From: Lingula anatina
Taxonomy: Eukaryota; Brachiopoda; Lingulata; Lingulida; Lingulidae
DNA: 64,000 bases
Assembly: GCF_001039355.2 (NCBI RefSeq)
Contig: NW_019776086.1
Location: 6,152 to 70,151 of the forward strand
Direction of reading: 5' to 3'
The translations under genes and the position numbers were made by a program. Position 1 is the stretch's first letter. Every line of letters begins with the position of its first letter. Positions 39,249 through 51,557 of this stretch are shown here, piece by piece. The notes below the pieces were generated by a model. That model made no database searches. It was not told the DNA's origin and was given only the letters and a program-made list of their open reading frames with translations.

Positions 39249-41243
39249 TTAGTACGGTGGCATCGTACATTGTAAGTTAAACATGGGTTTTACCCCAACT
39301 ATGAGCTCAGTAAATATGTTTATCATGGTAGACGTAACACACTCTTCGTTGGAAGTCGAACCCGACAACGCAGATACGCTTCTCCGCTTGACTTCAAGGT
39401 GAGCGTCTGGTTTGGTCTCATCATCTTGAACACGAGACGCCTCTTGCCCCATAGTTTCCAGCGCGCTCAGCCACACTGCCGTGGGATCAACTTTGCCTGC
39501 GTCCCCATCGCGACGCAAATCTGGACCATGAAAAAAAGAACAAATGTTGTAAGAGATAAAAATAATATGTCCAAAGGAAATTTCAGTTGGTTTACATCCG
39601 TAGTACACTTTTCCTTAAGCTGTTTGCATGCTGACTACTTCTCTTCTGCCTGGATAATTGATTATTTCTACATAAAATCCAATGAAGTTACACGAGCATT
39701 TGACGCAATTAGTATCTCAATGTAGCATCTTTAGTTAGCAATTAAGCTTGGTACCGTAGTATATATACCATCGCAATGTCACTGTCGTAATTAAATTGAC
39801 AACCATAGAACAAGGAGAACAAGGGCCATTCCAGAAGACGCCATCGAAACACAACAAATTACACAAAAACGATGCCTAGCAATAATTGTTCTGCAAATTT
39901 CTAAATTATTCTCATCACCTAAAATGATAAGATGGCCAACAGGCTCTTTCAAGAAGAGTCAAGATACACGCCTGACCCCCCCCCTCCCCCCCCCCCACCA
40001 CTCCCGTTGCACCACCACCACCAGACATTAAAATGTTTTGAAAAAAGAATATTCACATTAATAATATGTATATATCTTACCGCCCACATTTCTCTTTTTC
40101 CTCCCAAAGCCGGGGACTCCAGGGATGCCGTCTGGAAGACCCGACGACAGCCCAACAAAGACGCACGCGTTGGCAACACACGCATAGTTGGGTATCACTA
40201 CCCGGAACTCAATAGTGTTACTGCAGATATAGAACACCAGCGGCTGGGAGGCAAACGGCAAAAGAAACATAAGGAGTTAATAACATAATAAGCACTGGAT
40301 TCATTGCAACACTGTCTAACGATCTCGTTGAATGCATGTATTTCTTTGATTTTCTCCCCAAGGAAAATTTTTTTTTTTTTTATTATTTTATTTTTTTTTT
40401 AACTGAGGAAAATTCGTTTTGGCGGGAAAATCTAGTATTAGCAAAGATACTATGCACTCACTGTTAGAAAGTCTTTGAGGGTGGTATCTATATTCCAGTA
40501 AGTTAACCCAACGCAGTCGTAGGGTCGGAAAGCACATTCAGCACTTGAAGTACAGGCACTGCCTTGGACTGTAAATACAATATTATTAAATAGATCAACA
40601 ACAAATCGAATGGATGAGAGAGTAGATAGATAGATAGATATTATTTTTTTGGCTTTTGACTAAACGAACCTTTGGTTACACAGCTGTACAACAAAAGGTA
40701 AATGCATAAAAAAAAGCTAAACAACAATAATAACAGAAGGTAGTCAGTATAGAAATGGAAAGGCTGAATGCACAAAATTGTTTACATAGGTTGTCCCGCC
40801 TTCAAGCCCATGTGCTTTTGTTGACTACCTAAGGACTATAGGAAATACTGTAAGGAATATATAACAATAAATGTAAATGGCAATGAAAGTAATGGTGGGG
40901 TGGATATTCGGACTTAAAAGAAATCTCCGAGCGCATGCAAAGCCCCTGTCAAAGGGAAATTCATTTTGGTCCATTACCGCTTTAATGACTGGTCATAACC
41001 AGTTGTTAAAATGTTAACGTCCTCCATAGATCACATTATTATCGCATTACAGTGGATGGGATGAGGTGCCATTATTAAATCAGTGGTGCACAACTCATTT
41101 GATACACTTATTTTCTGTTATCAAGGGGGTAATATCGATGTCAAACGTGGGACCGCTGGGGGGGGGGGGGGTTAATGATCGCCAGCCCATCTGAAGCGTG
41201 AAACAATGCATTATCAACTGAGCATAATGCTTGGTTCTTCGCA

Positions 41244-41297
<54 letters not shown>

Positions 41298-41842
41298 GAG
41301 AGAGGGTGGGCTTATGTACTGGTACAGTTATTACAACAACACCAGAGAGATATTCAGTGTTGACTTACTTGGTGTGCACCCTGATCCTGGAGGTGATGTT
41401 GGGACTGTGGTCATCGGACACAAGCACACTTGGTATGATAAGGAAGCGAAAAAGAAAAGGAAGTTCCTGACGCACAGGGTGTTGTCCGCACACTGTCTGG
41501 GCAGAATTACCGCAGTCGTGGAGTTGGTTTCAGGGCCAACACAAGGGCGGAACAACCCGGTCCCTGTTGTGTCATCTAATGGCCCTGCAAAAAAATAATA
41601 TTTAAAAGAATATAAGTAGACCTGATATATAAATACCAAGTGGGAATGTACAAACAAACGAATAAAGCGGGTAATAAATAAATAAGTGAATGTGCATGAC
41701 CTAGAGAGAGAATGAATGAAAGCATCAAATTCTGGAGCGAAGACTCGAATACTTATGCTGCGGACAATCCGCTACTTACCGCCAGAAATAGGGATGAGCA
41801 TATCTTTATATAATATCTCCTTTGGGTCGCCAAAATCTCTAG
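39249..41842 (-). CDS. Cysteine-rich, probably extracellular protein, 5' incomplete
   Basis: Five minus-strand exons join in frame: 41842-41780, 41584-41369, 40568-40462, 40243-40081, 39520-39249 (stop TAA). They encode 272 residues plus a partial first codon. Alternative acceptors at the fourth exon create stops; only CCCAG|CCGCTG keeps the frame. About a dozen cysteines lie in the first four exons, spaced like small extracellular modules (CLCP, GSGCTPIQGSACTSSAEC, VIPNYACVANACVF). An NST sequon follows GPET. Exon 4 ends in GFGRKKR, a form of amidation plus basic-cleavage site, and KRR and LRRD occur later. The C-terminal exon is hydrophilic and then weakly hydrophobic. No signal peptide was found; the first exon(s) may lie in or beyond the gap at 42232-42326. 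The family is not recognised. Confidence 0.62.
39978..40022. repeat. C-rich/(CCA)n low complexity
   Basis: Poly-C tract followed by CCA repeats in the last intron of the cysteine-rich gene. Confidence 0.8.
41247..41305. repeat. (TG)n-(AG)n compound microsatellite
   Basis: About 29 bp of TG repeat, a short spacer, then about 25 bp of AG repeat, in the intron downstream of the 41369-41584 exon. Confidence 0.9.
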
Positions 41843-42231
41843 CTGTTTAAAGATGCACCTCGGGAAAATGGCCTCGAGAAAATACTACAACAAAACGAAT
41901 GATTTCATGATATATACACACACAGATATATTTTGACAAAAGAACATAATATGCCACAAGATATACAGGTATTTAACCAATAGAGTGTCTTTAATTTCCC
42001 ATGCTGACGTCACAAGGGCTGTGCTGTGAATAACAGAAAACTGCCGGATGTAATAATAAAGGTTTTTCAGTATATTCGGTAAAGTTAACAAAAACACCAA
42101 GTGAAAAATATACTTTCGAATCACGACACGCGATTCGCAAGTAATAAGAGGAATACATGCATGTCGGGATAGATGTCGAATTCACTGAACTATAATACTT
42201 TGGCGGATGGGGGGGGGGGGGGGGGGGGGGG

Positions 42232-42326
42232 NNNNNNNNNNNNNNNNNNNNNNNNNNNNNNNNNNNNNNNNNNNNNNNNNNNNNNNNNNNNNNNNNNNNN
42301 NNNNNNNNNNNNNNNNNNNNNNNNNN
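42232..42326. other. Assembly gap (95 N) after poly-G
   Basis: N run directly after about 23 consecutive G. It sits where the missing 5' exons of the cysteine-rich gene could be and at the edge of the foldback element. Confidence 0.95.
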
Positions 42327-42344
42327 TCGATAGCCTGTCCTAAT

Positions 42345-43490
42345 CGGATTTCAGAAAGACGGAAGAAATTCCCGGTGTAACGAAACTGAGGGTCCGTGTA
42401 ACAGAAAGTCCGCCCTCCATATAGTTATAATGGTTAGGGTTAGCCTGACCTAAGTGGGTCAAAATCTAGAGCGAGGCTTACCTGTACAAGTCAATGAATG
42501 GAAAGCGGACTCCCGGTTATGGGGGACTCTCTTTCAAGTGACACCGGCTTAATTTTCTCGGTATGTCGGGATACCAGGACCCCATCATAATTAAGGTACC
42601 ATGTCGAATGGCGCAGGCGATTTTAATCTTTCGCTTTCCACAGTTAATTTAGTTCTTTTTTCTATAATGAAGCTAATTAGGAACAGTTGGAAGTCCACAT
42701 TTAGTTCAAACATAGTTCGACCATTTCAGGCGTGCAATGCCTATAATTAAAATACGATTATATTCCAAATGCGACTCTCTTTCAATGGATATTAAAACGA
42801 AGAGAGATAAAAGCGCCTGTCTCGGTCACTGTCCAGTTTTGGGGTAGAAAACCGAGACCTGACGGGGGCACCATGTTTCCCCTGCCAAAGCCATAGATGG
42901 ATTTATCATTAGACATTCACACATATGTCTCTGGTATATTCGTGGTGATTTTAATTTACTGTACTGTAATGTACTGTACTGTGCTGTACTGCGAGATTTT
43001 TTTTTTATTTTGCAAGGGATTCATGTCTTCCCTCAGCCGACCTCAAGTAGGCCTACAAAATAGGTATTTGAATCATGTGTTAAGGCACTGTCACTGTCAC
43101 ACCTAGCGTAGAGCATCAGCGTTTAAGGAAAATCGTGGGAGCCTAAAGGAGCTCTGGAAACGCCGGTGTGACAGGAATCGTGGTCCTCTAGGAACCTAGT
43201 CCGGTCCCCATTACTTTGTACCGGTGACACTGGTCCCATACACTAACTCCGACTTACCCTAACCTGTACTGTGAGTATGGGAGCCAGGTGTCATGTACCA
43301 GAAAGTCCCCCATAACAGAGAGTCCGCCTTCCATTCATTTGTACAGGTGAGCCTCGCCCTTGATTTTGACCCACTTAGGTCAAACTAACCCCAACCATTA
43401 TAACTATATGGATCGGATCGAGGGTAGACTTTCTGTCACACGGACCCTCAGTTTCGTGACACCGGACTTCCATTCCTAGGACTACCAAAC
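42345..43490. mobile_element. Foldback-type element with ~180-bp inverted arms
   Basis: The left arm (about 42345-42545) matches the reverse complement of the right arm (about 43300-43490) at roughly 80% by eye. Shared blocks include GAAACTGAGGGTCCGTGT, TATAGTTATAATGGTT, GACCTAAGTGGGTCAAAATC, ATGAATGGAA and GTTATGGGGGACT. The ~750-bp centre contains further copies of the CCGGTGT-AC motif but no convincing transposase ORF. It is therefore probably a non-autonomous element with long inverted repeats. The left end is close to the N gap. Confidence 0.7.
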
Positions 43491-44699
43491 GGTCACACCG
43501 GCTACACGTAGGCTTATTAGGCGTCCTCACAAATGGCCCGAGTTTTTAATCGAATAAGCCTTTATCGTCTGCCCATCTGGTGTTAATTTTGGGACAGTAT
43601 GGCACCTGTAATAACCTGGACGACGTGTAATTATAAGGACAGCTATGTTGAGGGACGAGGCTCAGATTTGTTTCATCCTCTGGTTTACATGTGACAAATG
43701 CAATTACTGTACTAACTGGCGTTTTTTTTTTTCTTTCTTTTCTTTTTCTTTTTACAAAAAGATAAAGATAACAATGAATATGGAAATCAGTAAATGGTGG
43801 AGATATAGTAAAAAATTGCCTTTTTTAAAATTGATAATGATAACAATGAAGATGTAATTCAGTAAATAGAGATATAGTGAAGTTCGTTTAAAGGTGTATT
43901 AATTCTTACTGAAAGTGTCAAGTTTTGGCTTACTTCGCTTCCGTCTCTCTTTCTGTACAGCTCATGCTTACACCAACAGTCTCAGACCCATTATGAAATA
44001 AACAACATCACACTATCGAAAAACCATGTTAATGTCAGGAGCAGGCCTACCTGTCGATCGGGCGAATTTTTTCAAATAAAACACGCTCGTCTCTCACCTG
44101 ATGTTTCTTCTAGACTATCTCTACTGTAAACTCTGTCCGCAACTGGACGCAGCTGTCCTCTTCGTAGTTTCAGGATGCTAATGAAGGAGAGGAACTTATG
44201 GGACTTAAATGAATGGTAATGAAGGAGATAAACTAAGTGTCTCAGGCGCCTGTTCATAAAGATAAATACAGTTATCCATGTGTGCAGGTATAATTAATGT
44301 AGTGCAAGAGCTACTAATTAGTTACAGTGCTGCTTTGCCTCTGTAAGACCAGCCAATCAGAGGCATATGAGTTCAGTTACCCAGGAGAAAGTTAATGCTC
44401 CCCCTCACTTGTCTAGTTAAATTCACATCATTCAGTAGTGCATAAGTTATAGGACTTAGGTTACCTAGATCATATTATTAATTTTCAAACCAGTATGATA
44501 TCGCACTTCGACTTCTTAATGGTGCCAGTGCCGATTTCAACAGACGATTGTTTTGCTAATCTACCAGTCATAACTTAAATTTTTGTAAATAGCTCTTTTT
44601 AATCTTAATGTTTCTTTATTCGATAGTCCAGAATGTGTAGAATTAATTACGTTATTTATTATAGTTTTGTTAAAATTGAAGATAACAGCTAGTAAGATT
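43491..44699. other. Non-coding stretch before the satellite
   Basis: No supported gene. A minus-strand ORF at 44257-44072 is followed by a donor-like ACAG|GTAGGC near 44050, but a stop separates them. Confidence 0.4.
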
Positions 44700-46501
44700 A
44701 AAACAACGATGTGGAAATTAGAAATTGAGACGTCGCAGAGTAGTTTAGATGACGAAGATTTCTGAGTTCATTTTTTTACTGATGACACAACTTATTGAAA
44801 TTGGAACGTGATAAAGATAGGGATGACGAAGATTTCTCACTGAATTTTTACTAATGACATTGTGAAATTGGAACGGTACACTGAAGATTGTGATGACGCA
44901 GATTTCTGCGTTCACTTTTTTTTTCTGATGACACAGCTTACTGAAACTGAGACGCCACAGAGTAGATTTGTATGACGAAGAGTTTTAGGTTCATTTTTAC
45001 TGATCATGATGAAACTGCTTAGTGAAATTGGAACGTCATAGAGATCATAGGAATGACACAGAATTCTCAGCTCACTTTAACTAATGAACTCAGAAATCTG
45101 CGTCAGCTCCATCTTCTCTTTGACGAAGATTTCTGATTCATTTTACTAATGACATAGCTTATTGACATTGAAACGTCACAAAAAAAAAAAAAAAAAAAAA
45201 AAAATTGGGATGATCCAGATTTCTGAGTTTATGTTTTCACGATGGCGCAACTTACTAAAATTTAGACGTCACAGAGAAGATAAGAATAGCGCAAATTTCT
45301 GAGGTCAATTTTACTAATGAACTCAGAAATCTGCGTCACCTAATCATCTCTGTGACGCAGATTTCTGAGTTCATTTTGACTTATGACATAGCTAAGTGAA
45401 ATTGGAACGTCACAGAGAAGATAAGGATTTCTAGCGTCACCCTAATCTTTTCTGTGACGCAGAATTCTGAGTTCATTTTTACAATGGCATACTTAATTGA
45501 AATTGGAGTGTCACAGAGGACATTGGTATGACGAGGAACTCTGGGCTCACTTTTAATGTTGATGCAGCTCTTAAAAATTGTAACGCCACAGATTAGTTTT
45601 AAGTTAGATCATTTTTATTAATGACGCAATTTATTGAAATTGGAACGTCACAGTGAAGATTGGGACGACAAAGATTTTTGAGTTCATTTTTACTGATGAC
45701 ACAGCCCATTGAAATTGAAAAGTCAAAGAGAAGATAGGGATGACGCAGATCTCTGAGTTCATATTGACTTATGACATAGCAAAGTGAAATTGGAACGTCA
45801 CAGAGAAGATTGTGATGACGCATATTTCTGCGGTCACTTTAAAGTTTTACTAATGAACTCACCCTAATCATCTCTGTGACGCAGGTTTCCGAGTTCATTT
45901 TGACCTATGACACAGCTAAGTGAAATTGGAACGTCACAGAGAAGATCGGGATGACGCAAATTTCTTAGTTGTTTTAAACTCATGAACTCAAATCTGCGTC
46001 ATTCCCATCTTCTCTGAACTTACTTTCACTAATTAACTCAGAAATCTGCGTCATTCTAAACTTTTTTACGCAGATTTCTGAGTTCATTTTAACTTGTGAA
46101 ATTGAGACGTCGCAGAGTAGAGTTGGATGACGAAGATTTCTGGGTTTAGTTTTACTGAGGACACAGCTTACTGAAATTGAAACGTCACAGAGAAGATTCG
46201 GATGATGCAGATTTTTCATTTAATATTTTCACGATGACGAACTTAACTGACATTTAACCGCCACAGAGAAGATAGGGATGACGCAGATTTCTGAGATCAC
46301 GTTTACTAATGAACTAAAAAATCTTACATTATCTTCTCTGTGACGTAGATCTGAGCTCATTCTTTTCTGATGACACAGCTTACTGAAATTGAGACGTCAC
46401 ACAGTACATTTGTATGACGAAGAGTTCTAGGTTCATTTTTGATGATGAATCAGTTAGTGAAATTGGAACGTCATAGAGAACATAGAAATGACACAGAATT
46501 C

Positions 46502-46708
46502 TCAGCTACGAACGAAGCATTCCGGCTCGAAGTGGTCGCTACAGATCCTCGCGTGTTTTGACACTGTGACAGTGTTGGGATTTTTTAACTTCAGAGAATT
46601 GAGCCAAATTTTACGTTTTGCGGCATCCGCAGGCAGGATATAATAGCAGATGTCTTTCTTATCGTAACCTACATTACGGCACCCGGGAACAACACAACTT
46701 TGCGGCAT
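46502..46708 (-). pseudogene. Isolated THAP zinc-finger domain, truncated by satellite
   Basis: A 68-residue ORF starting at ATG 46708 with a clear THAP (C2CH) DNA-binding signature: C5, C10, C56, H59, W35 and P26, with ICSDHFEPECF at its end. THAP domains occur in P-element-type transposases and host chromatin regulators. The ORF stops exactly where satellite sequence begins (TAG at the array edge), before the AVPTxF box that normally closes the domain. No downstream exon is found. About 240 bp of unique sequence (46709-46950) upstream, with CCAAT and TATAAA-like motifs, could be its former promoter. It is either a captured first exon or a transposase relic; expression is unlikely but not excluded. 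Confidence 0.75.
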
Positions 46709-49700
46709 TTTGTTTTTCTGACACCTGGATGTTTAGTCACCTACTGCATAGTATATACTATTACTAGTACAGCTGTGGGAAGCTACTACCCAGGTTACGT
46801 CACTAGAAACTGACCAATCAGAATTTTCTCATCTAAATCTCATCTTTTCTCTCTAAAACTTAAAAAGAACAATTTTTTGACGTCGATTTATAGTTTTTAT
46901 ACTGTAAAAAAAGCAGTGAACGCTATGTGTTCCTAGAGCACAGTAGGCCTTTAACTAATGAATTCAGTAATCTGAGTTCATTTTGACTTATGACACAGGA
47001 AAGTGAAATTGGAACGTCACAGACAAGATAGGGATGACGCAGATTTCTGCGGTTACTTTTACTAATAAACTCACCCTAAACATCTCTGTGACGCAGATTT
47101 CCGAGTTTATATTGACTTATGACATAGGAAACTGAAATTGGAACGTCACAGATAAAATAGGGATGGTGCAGATTTCTGAACTTACTTTTACTAATTAACT
47201 CAGAAATGTGCGTCATTCTTAACTTAAAATTAAGACGTCACAGAGAAGATAAGGATGACGCAGATTTCTAAGGTCACTTTCACTAAGAAATCTGCGTCAC
47301 CCAGTCCCTAATCATCTCTGTGACGCAGGTCTCTGAACTCATTTTGACTTATGACAAAGGAAAGTGAAATTGGAACGTCACAGAGAAGTTAGGGATGACG
47401 TAGATTTCTAAGGTCACTTTTACTGTTGACGCAGCTCATTGAAACGCAGGAGAGAAGATTGGGATGGTGCAGACATCTGCGTTCATTATACTCATGATGC
47501 AGTTATTTGAAATTGGAATTTCACAGAGAAGATGGGTATGACGCAGATATCTGAGCGCTTTTTCAACTCATGAACTTAGAAATCTGTGTCATCCCCATCT
47601 CTGTGACGCAGATTTCTGATTCATTTTTACTGATGACACCGCTTACTGAAATTGGAACGTCACAGAGAAGATTGGGATGACGCAGATTTGTCAATCTTCT
47701 CTTCTCTGTGACGCAGATTTCCGAGTTCATATCGACTTATGACATAGCAAAGTGAAATTGGAACGTCACAGAGAAGATGGTGATGACGCAGATTTCTGAG
47801 TTCATTTTTTACTAATCAACACAGAAATATGCGACACCCTAATCTTCTCTGTGACGAATGACATACTTTATTGAAATTGGAGTGTCACAGAGAACATTGG
47901 TATGTCGAGGATCTCTGAGCTCACTTTTAATGTTGACGCAGCTCTTAAAAATTGGAACGCCACAGAGAAGATTACTTTGAAGTTAGATCAAATTTTATCA
48001 ATAGCGCAGTTTATTGAAATTGGAACCTCACAGAGAATAATGGAATGACGAAGATTTCGGAGTTCATTTTTGCTGATGACACAGCTGAAATTTGGACGTC
48101 ACAGAGAAGGTAGGGATGACGCAAATTTTTAGTTCTTTTTTTACTGATGATGCCGCTTATTGACTTTGGAACGTCACAGAGTAGATTGGAAAGAGGCATA
48201 TTTCGGTGGTCACTTTTACTAATAAACTCACCCTTACCATCTCTGTGACGCAGATTTCCGTGTTCATTTTTACTTATGACATTGCAAAGTGAAATTGGAA
48301 CGTCACAGAGACGATAGGGATGGCGCAAATTTCTTAACTTACTTTTATTAATTTACTCAGAAATGTGCGTAATTCCTAACCTTTTTTACTTATTTACGCA
48401 GATTTCTGAGTTCATTTTGACTTATGACATATCTAAGTGAAATTGAGACGTCGCAGAGTACATTTGGATGATGAAGATTTCTGAGTTTATTTTTACTGAT
48501 GACACAGCTTATTAAAATTGGAACGTCACAGAGAAGATTGTGATGACGAAAATTTCTCAGTGAATTTTTACTAATGACATTGTTTTGTGAAATTGGTACG
48601 GCACAGAGAAGATTGTGATGACGCTGATTTCTGCGGTCACTTTTACTAATAAACGAAGAAATCTGCGTCACCCTAATCATCTCTGTGAGGCAGGTTTCTG
48701 AGTTCATTTTGACTTATGGCATAGCTTCTTAGAAATGGAACGTCAAAAGGAAGATTGGGATAACAAAGATTTCCGGGTTCATTTTTACTGATGACACAGC
48801 TTACTGAAATTGGAACGTTATAGATAGGGATGACGCAGATTTCTACGGTCACTTCTACCGATTAACTCAGATATCTGCACCACTCTTATAATTTCTGTGA
48901 CGCAGATTTCTAAGTTCATTTTGACTTATGACATAGCTTATTGAAATTGGAACGTTACAGAGAAGATTGGGATGATACAGATTTGTGAGTTTATTTTTTC
49001 ACGATGGTGCAACTCAGTGAAAACGTCAAAAAGGTAGATGGGGATGGAGAAGATTTCTGAATTCACATTTACTACTGACATACTTTATTGAAATTGGAAC
49101 GTCACAGAGAAGATTGGTTTGAAGATTTCTGGGTTCATTTTTAATGAAGAGCTGCTTATTGAATTTGTAACGTCTCAGAGAAGATTGGGATGGTGCAGAC
49201 ATCTGCGTTCATTATACGGATGATGCGGCTTTTTGAAATTGGAACTTCACAGAGAAGATGGGTATGACGCAAATATCTGAGCTCTTTTTAACTCATGAAC
49301 TCGGAAATCTGTGTCATCCCCATCTCTGTGACGCAGATTTCTGATTCATTTTTACTGATGACACAGCTTATTAAAATTGGAACCTCACAGAGAAGATGGG
49401 TATGACGCAGATATCTGAGCTCTTTTTAACTCATGAACTCAGAAATCTGTGTCATCCCCATCCCTCTGAGGCAGATTTCTGATTCATTTTTTCTGATGAC
49501 ACAGCTTATTGAAATTGGAACCTCACAGAGAAGATTGGGATGACGTAGATTTCTCAGTGAATTTTTACTAATGACGTACCTTTGTGAAATTGGAGAAGAT
49601 AATGATGACGCAGATTTCTGAGGTCAATTTTACTGATGAACTCAGAAATCTGCGCTTTCCCCATCTTCTCTTTGACGCAGATTTCTGATTCATTTTTACT

Positions 49701-49726
49701 GATGACATAGCTTATTGAAATAAGAA

Positions 49727-49893
49727 CAGGGGCGGATTTAGGCCGTCTTCTGGGTCTTCCGGAAGACGGTCAGATTTTCAAGTTTACATTGACGGTATCT
49801 ATTTTTTTCTGTTGGAAGACGGTCAAAATTGGAGGATGGATCAACAAAGATAATTTGGAAGACTGTCAGAAAATATCTTTGGATCCGCCCCTG
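49727..49893. mobile_element. hAT-like MITE inserted in satellite
   Basis: A 167-bp element with inverted ends CAGGGGCGGAT at the left and ATCCGCCCCTG at the right, the terminal pattern common in hAT-type MITEs. The flanks share AAGAA, but a clean 8-bp target duplication is not seen. No ORF. Confidence 0.75.
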
Positions 49894-51468
49894 AAGAAGG
49901 CCACAGAGAAGATTGGGATGACGAAGGTTTCTGTGCTCACTTTTACTGTTGACGCAGCTCATTCAAATTAGAAGATGGGTTTGAAGATTTCTGGGTTCAT
50001 TTTTGCTTTTTGAAATTGGAACTTCACAGAGAAGATGGGTATGACGCAGATATCTGAGCTCTACTTAACTAATGAACTCAGAAATCTGCATCATCCCCAT
50101 CTCTGTGAGGCAGATTTCTGATTCATTTTTTCTGATGACACAGCTTATTGAAATTGGAACGTTACAGAGAAGATTGGAAACGTAGATTTCTCAGTGAATT
50201 TTTACTAATGGCATCGCTTTGTGAAATTGGAGAAGATTATGTAACGCAGATTTCTGAGGTCAATTTTACTAATTAACTAAGAAATCTGCGTCACCCTTAT
50301 CTTCTTTGTGACGCAAATTTCTGAGTTCATTTTGACTTATGACATAGCTTACAGAAATTGAAACGTCACAGAGAAGATATGGATAACTCCGATGTCTGAC
50401 TTCATTTTCACTGATAACACAGCTCGTCGAAAATGGAACGTCAAAAGGAGAAGATTGGGACGGCAAAGATTTCTGGGTTCGTTTTTTACTGATAGCACCG
50501 CTCACTGAAATTGGAACGTCACAGAGAAGGTAGGGAGGACGCAGATTTCCGAGCTCAATTAAACAAATGACCTCTGCGTCATCCCCATCTCTGTGACGAA
50601 GATTGGTATGACAAAGGTTTCTGTGCACACATTTACTGATGATGCAGCTTACTGAAATTGGAATGCCATAGAGAAGATTGGGATGACGCAGATACCTGAG
50701 CTCTTTTTAACTCAAGAACTCAAATCTGTGTCATCCCTATCTCTGTGACGCAGACTTCTGATTCAGTTTTACTAATAATATAGCTTATTGACATTGGAAC
50801 ATCACAGAAAAGATTGGGTTGATCCAGGTTTCTGAGTTTGTTTTCACGTTAGCGCAACTTACTGAAATTAAAACGTCAGAGAGTAGATGGGATGACGAAG
50901 ATTTCTGAGTTTATTTTTACTAATGCCATACTTTTTTAATTGAAATATCACAGAGAAGATTGGTACACGTATGACGAAGATTTCTGAGCTCGCTTTTATT
51001 GTTGACGCAGCTTACTGAAATTGGAACGCCACAGAGAAGATTGGGATAATGCAGAGCTTACTGAATTTGGAACGCCAAAGAAAAGATTAGGATGACGCAG
51101 AGTGTCTTTAAAGAAAATTTGAATTGAAAAATGGACCGTCGCAGAGATCCATGCGGGGCATTGCTTAACTTTTCAAATGTTAAATTATAATTTATAACAT
51201 TGCAAACAAGGGGAAAAAGACCGAGAAAGGGCATTAGGACGGGTTGAACGGTTTATGAAATCACACAAAGTAAATAATTTTCAGTAAGAAATAATAAATG
51301 AAAATTTTAATTTATATTTAATTATGTAATAAATTGACAAGTTTAACATACAGACGTTTTTGTGAAAAAGAAAATTTCTGGACATTTTAAAGGCATTTAG
51401 AGCTAATTTTCAGGGGTAAAAATTAGCTTTAGGGTACAAATATCAATTTCCAATTTCTCAAAAATAAA

Positions 51469-51517
51469 AAAATATGGAACGCTTCACGAATTTGCGTGTC
51501 ATCCTTGCGCAGGGGCC

Positions 51518-51557
<40 letters not shown>

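Larger units (their letters stand above)
44700..51170. repeat. 75-bp satellite array derived from U6 snRNA
   Basis: About 80 diverged copies of a 75-bp monomer. A typical plus-strand copy reads, in order: GACATAGCTTATTG, AAATTGGAACGTCACAGAGA, AGATTGGGATGACGCAGATT, TCTGAGTTCATTTTTACT. Aligned with U6 (see 51469-51574), the copy retains GACATA..CTA, AAATTGGAACG, ACAGAGAAGATT, GGATGAC, GCA.ATT..TGA and a terminal T-run. It lacks about 18-20 nt spanning the AGC triad and internal stem-loop. Most copies are in the plus direction; many are followed by a partial inverted copy, giving hairpins. Insertions inside the array: a THAP ORF (46502-46950) and a MITE (49727-49893). The minus frame of the monomer is open (25 codons), which explains the repetitive ORFs here; they are not genes. 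Confidence 0.88.

Noticed and set aside
44072-44257. Minus-strand ORF as the missing first exon of the cysteine-rich gene.
   Set aside because: It ends in a stop before the nearby donor-like site and has no signal-peptide pattern.
45599-50628. Several minus-strand ORFs with a 25-residue repeat (RHPNLLCDVPIS...SKNELRNL).
   Set aside because: The 75-bp monomer is exactly 25 codons and happens to be open on the minus strand. The ORFs start and stop at random monomers and have no start context, splice sites or other domain.
44700-51170. CRISPR-like or CRE-cluster reading of the array (many TGACG motifs, regular spacing).
   Set aside because: Repeats are contiguous with no unique spacers, and TGACG is simply part of the U6-like monomer.
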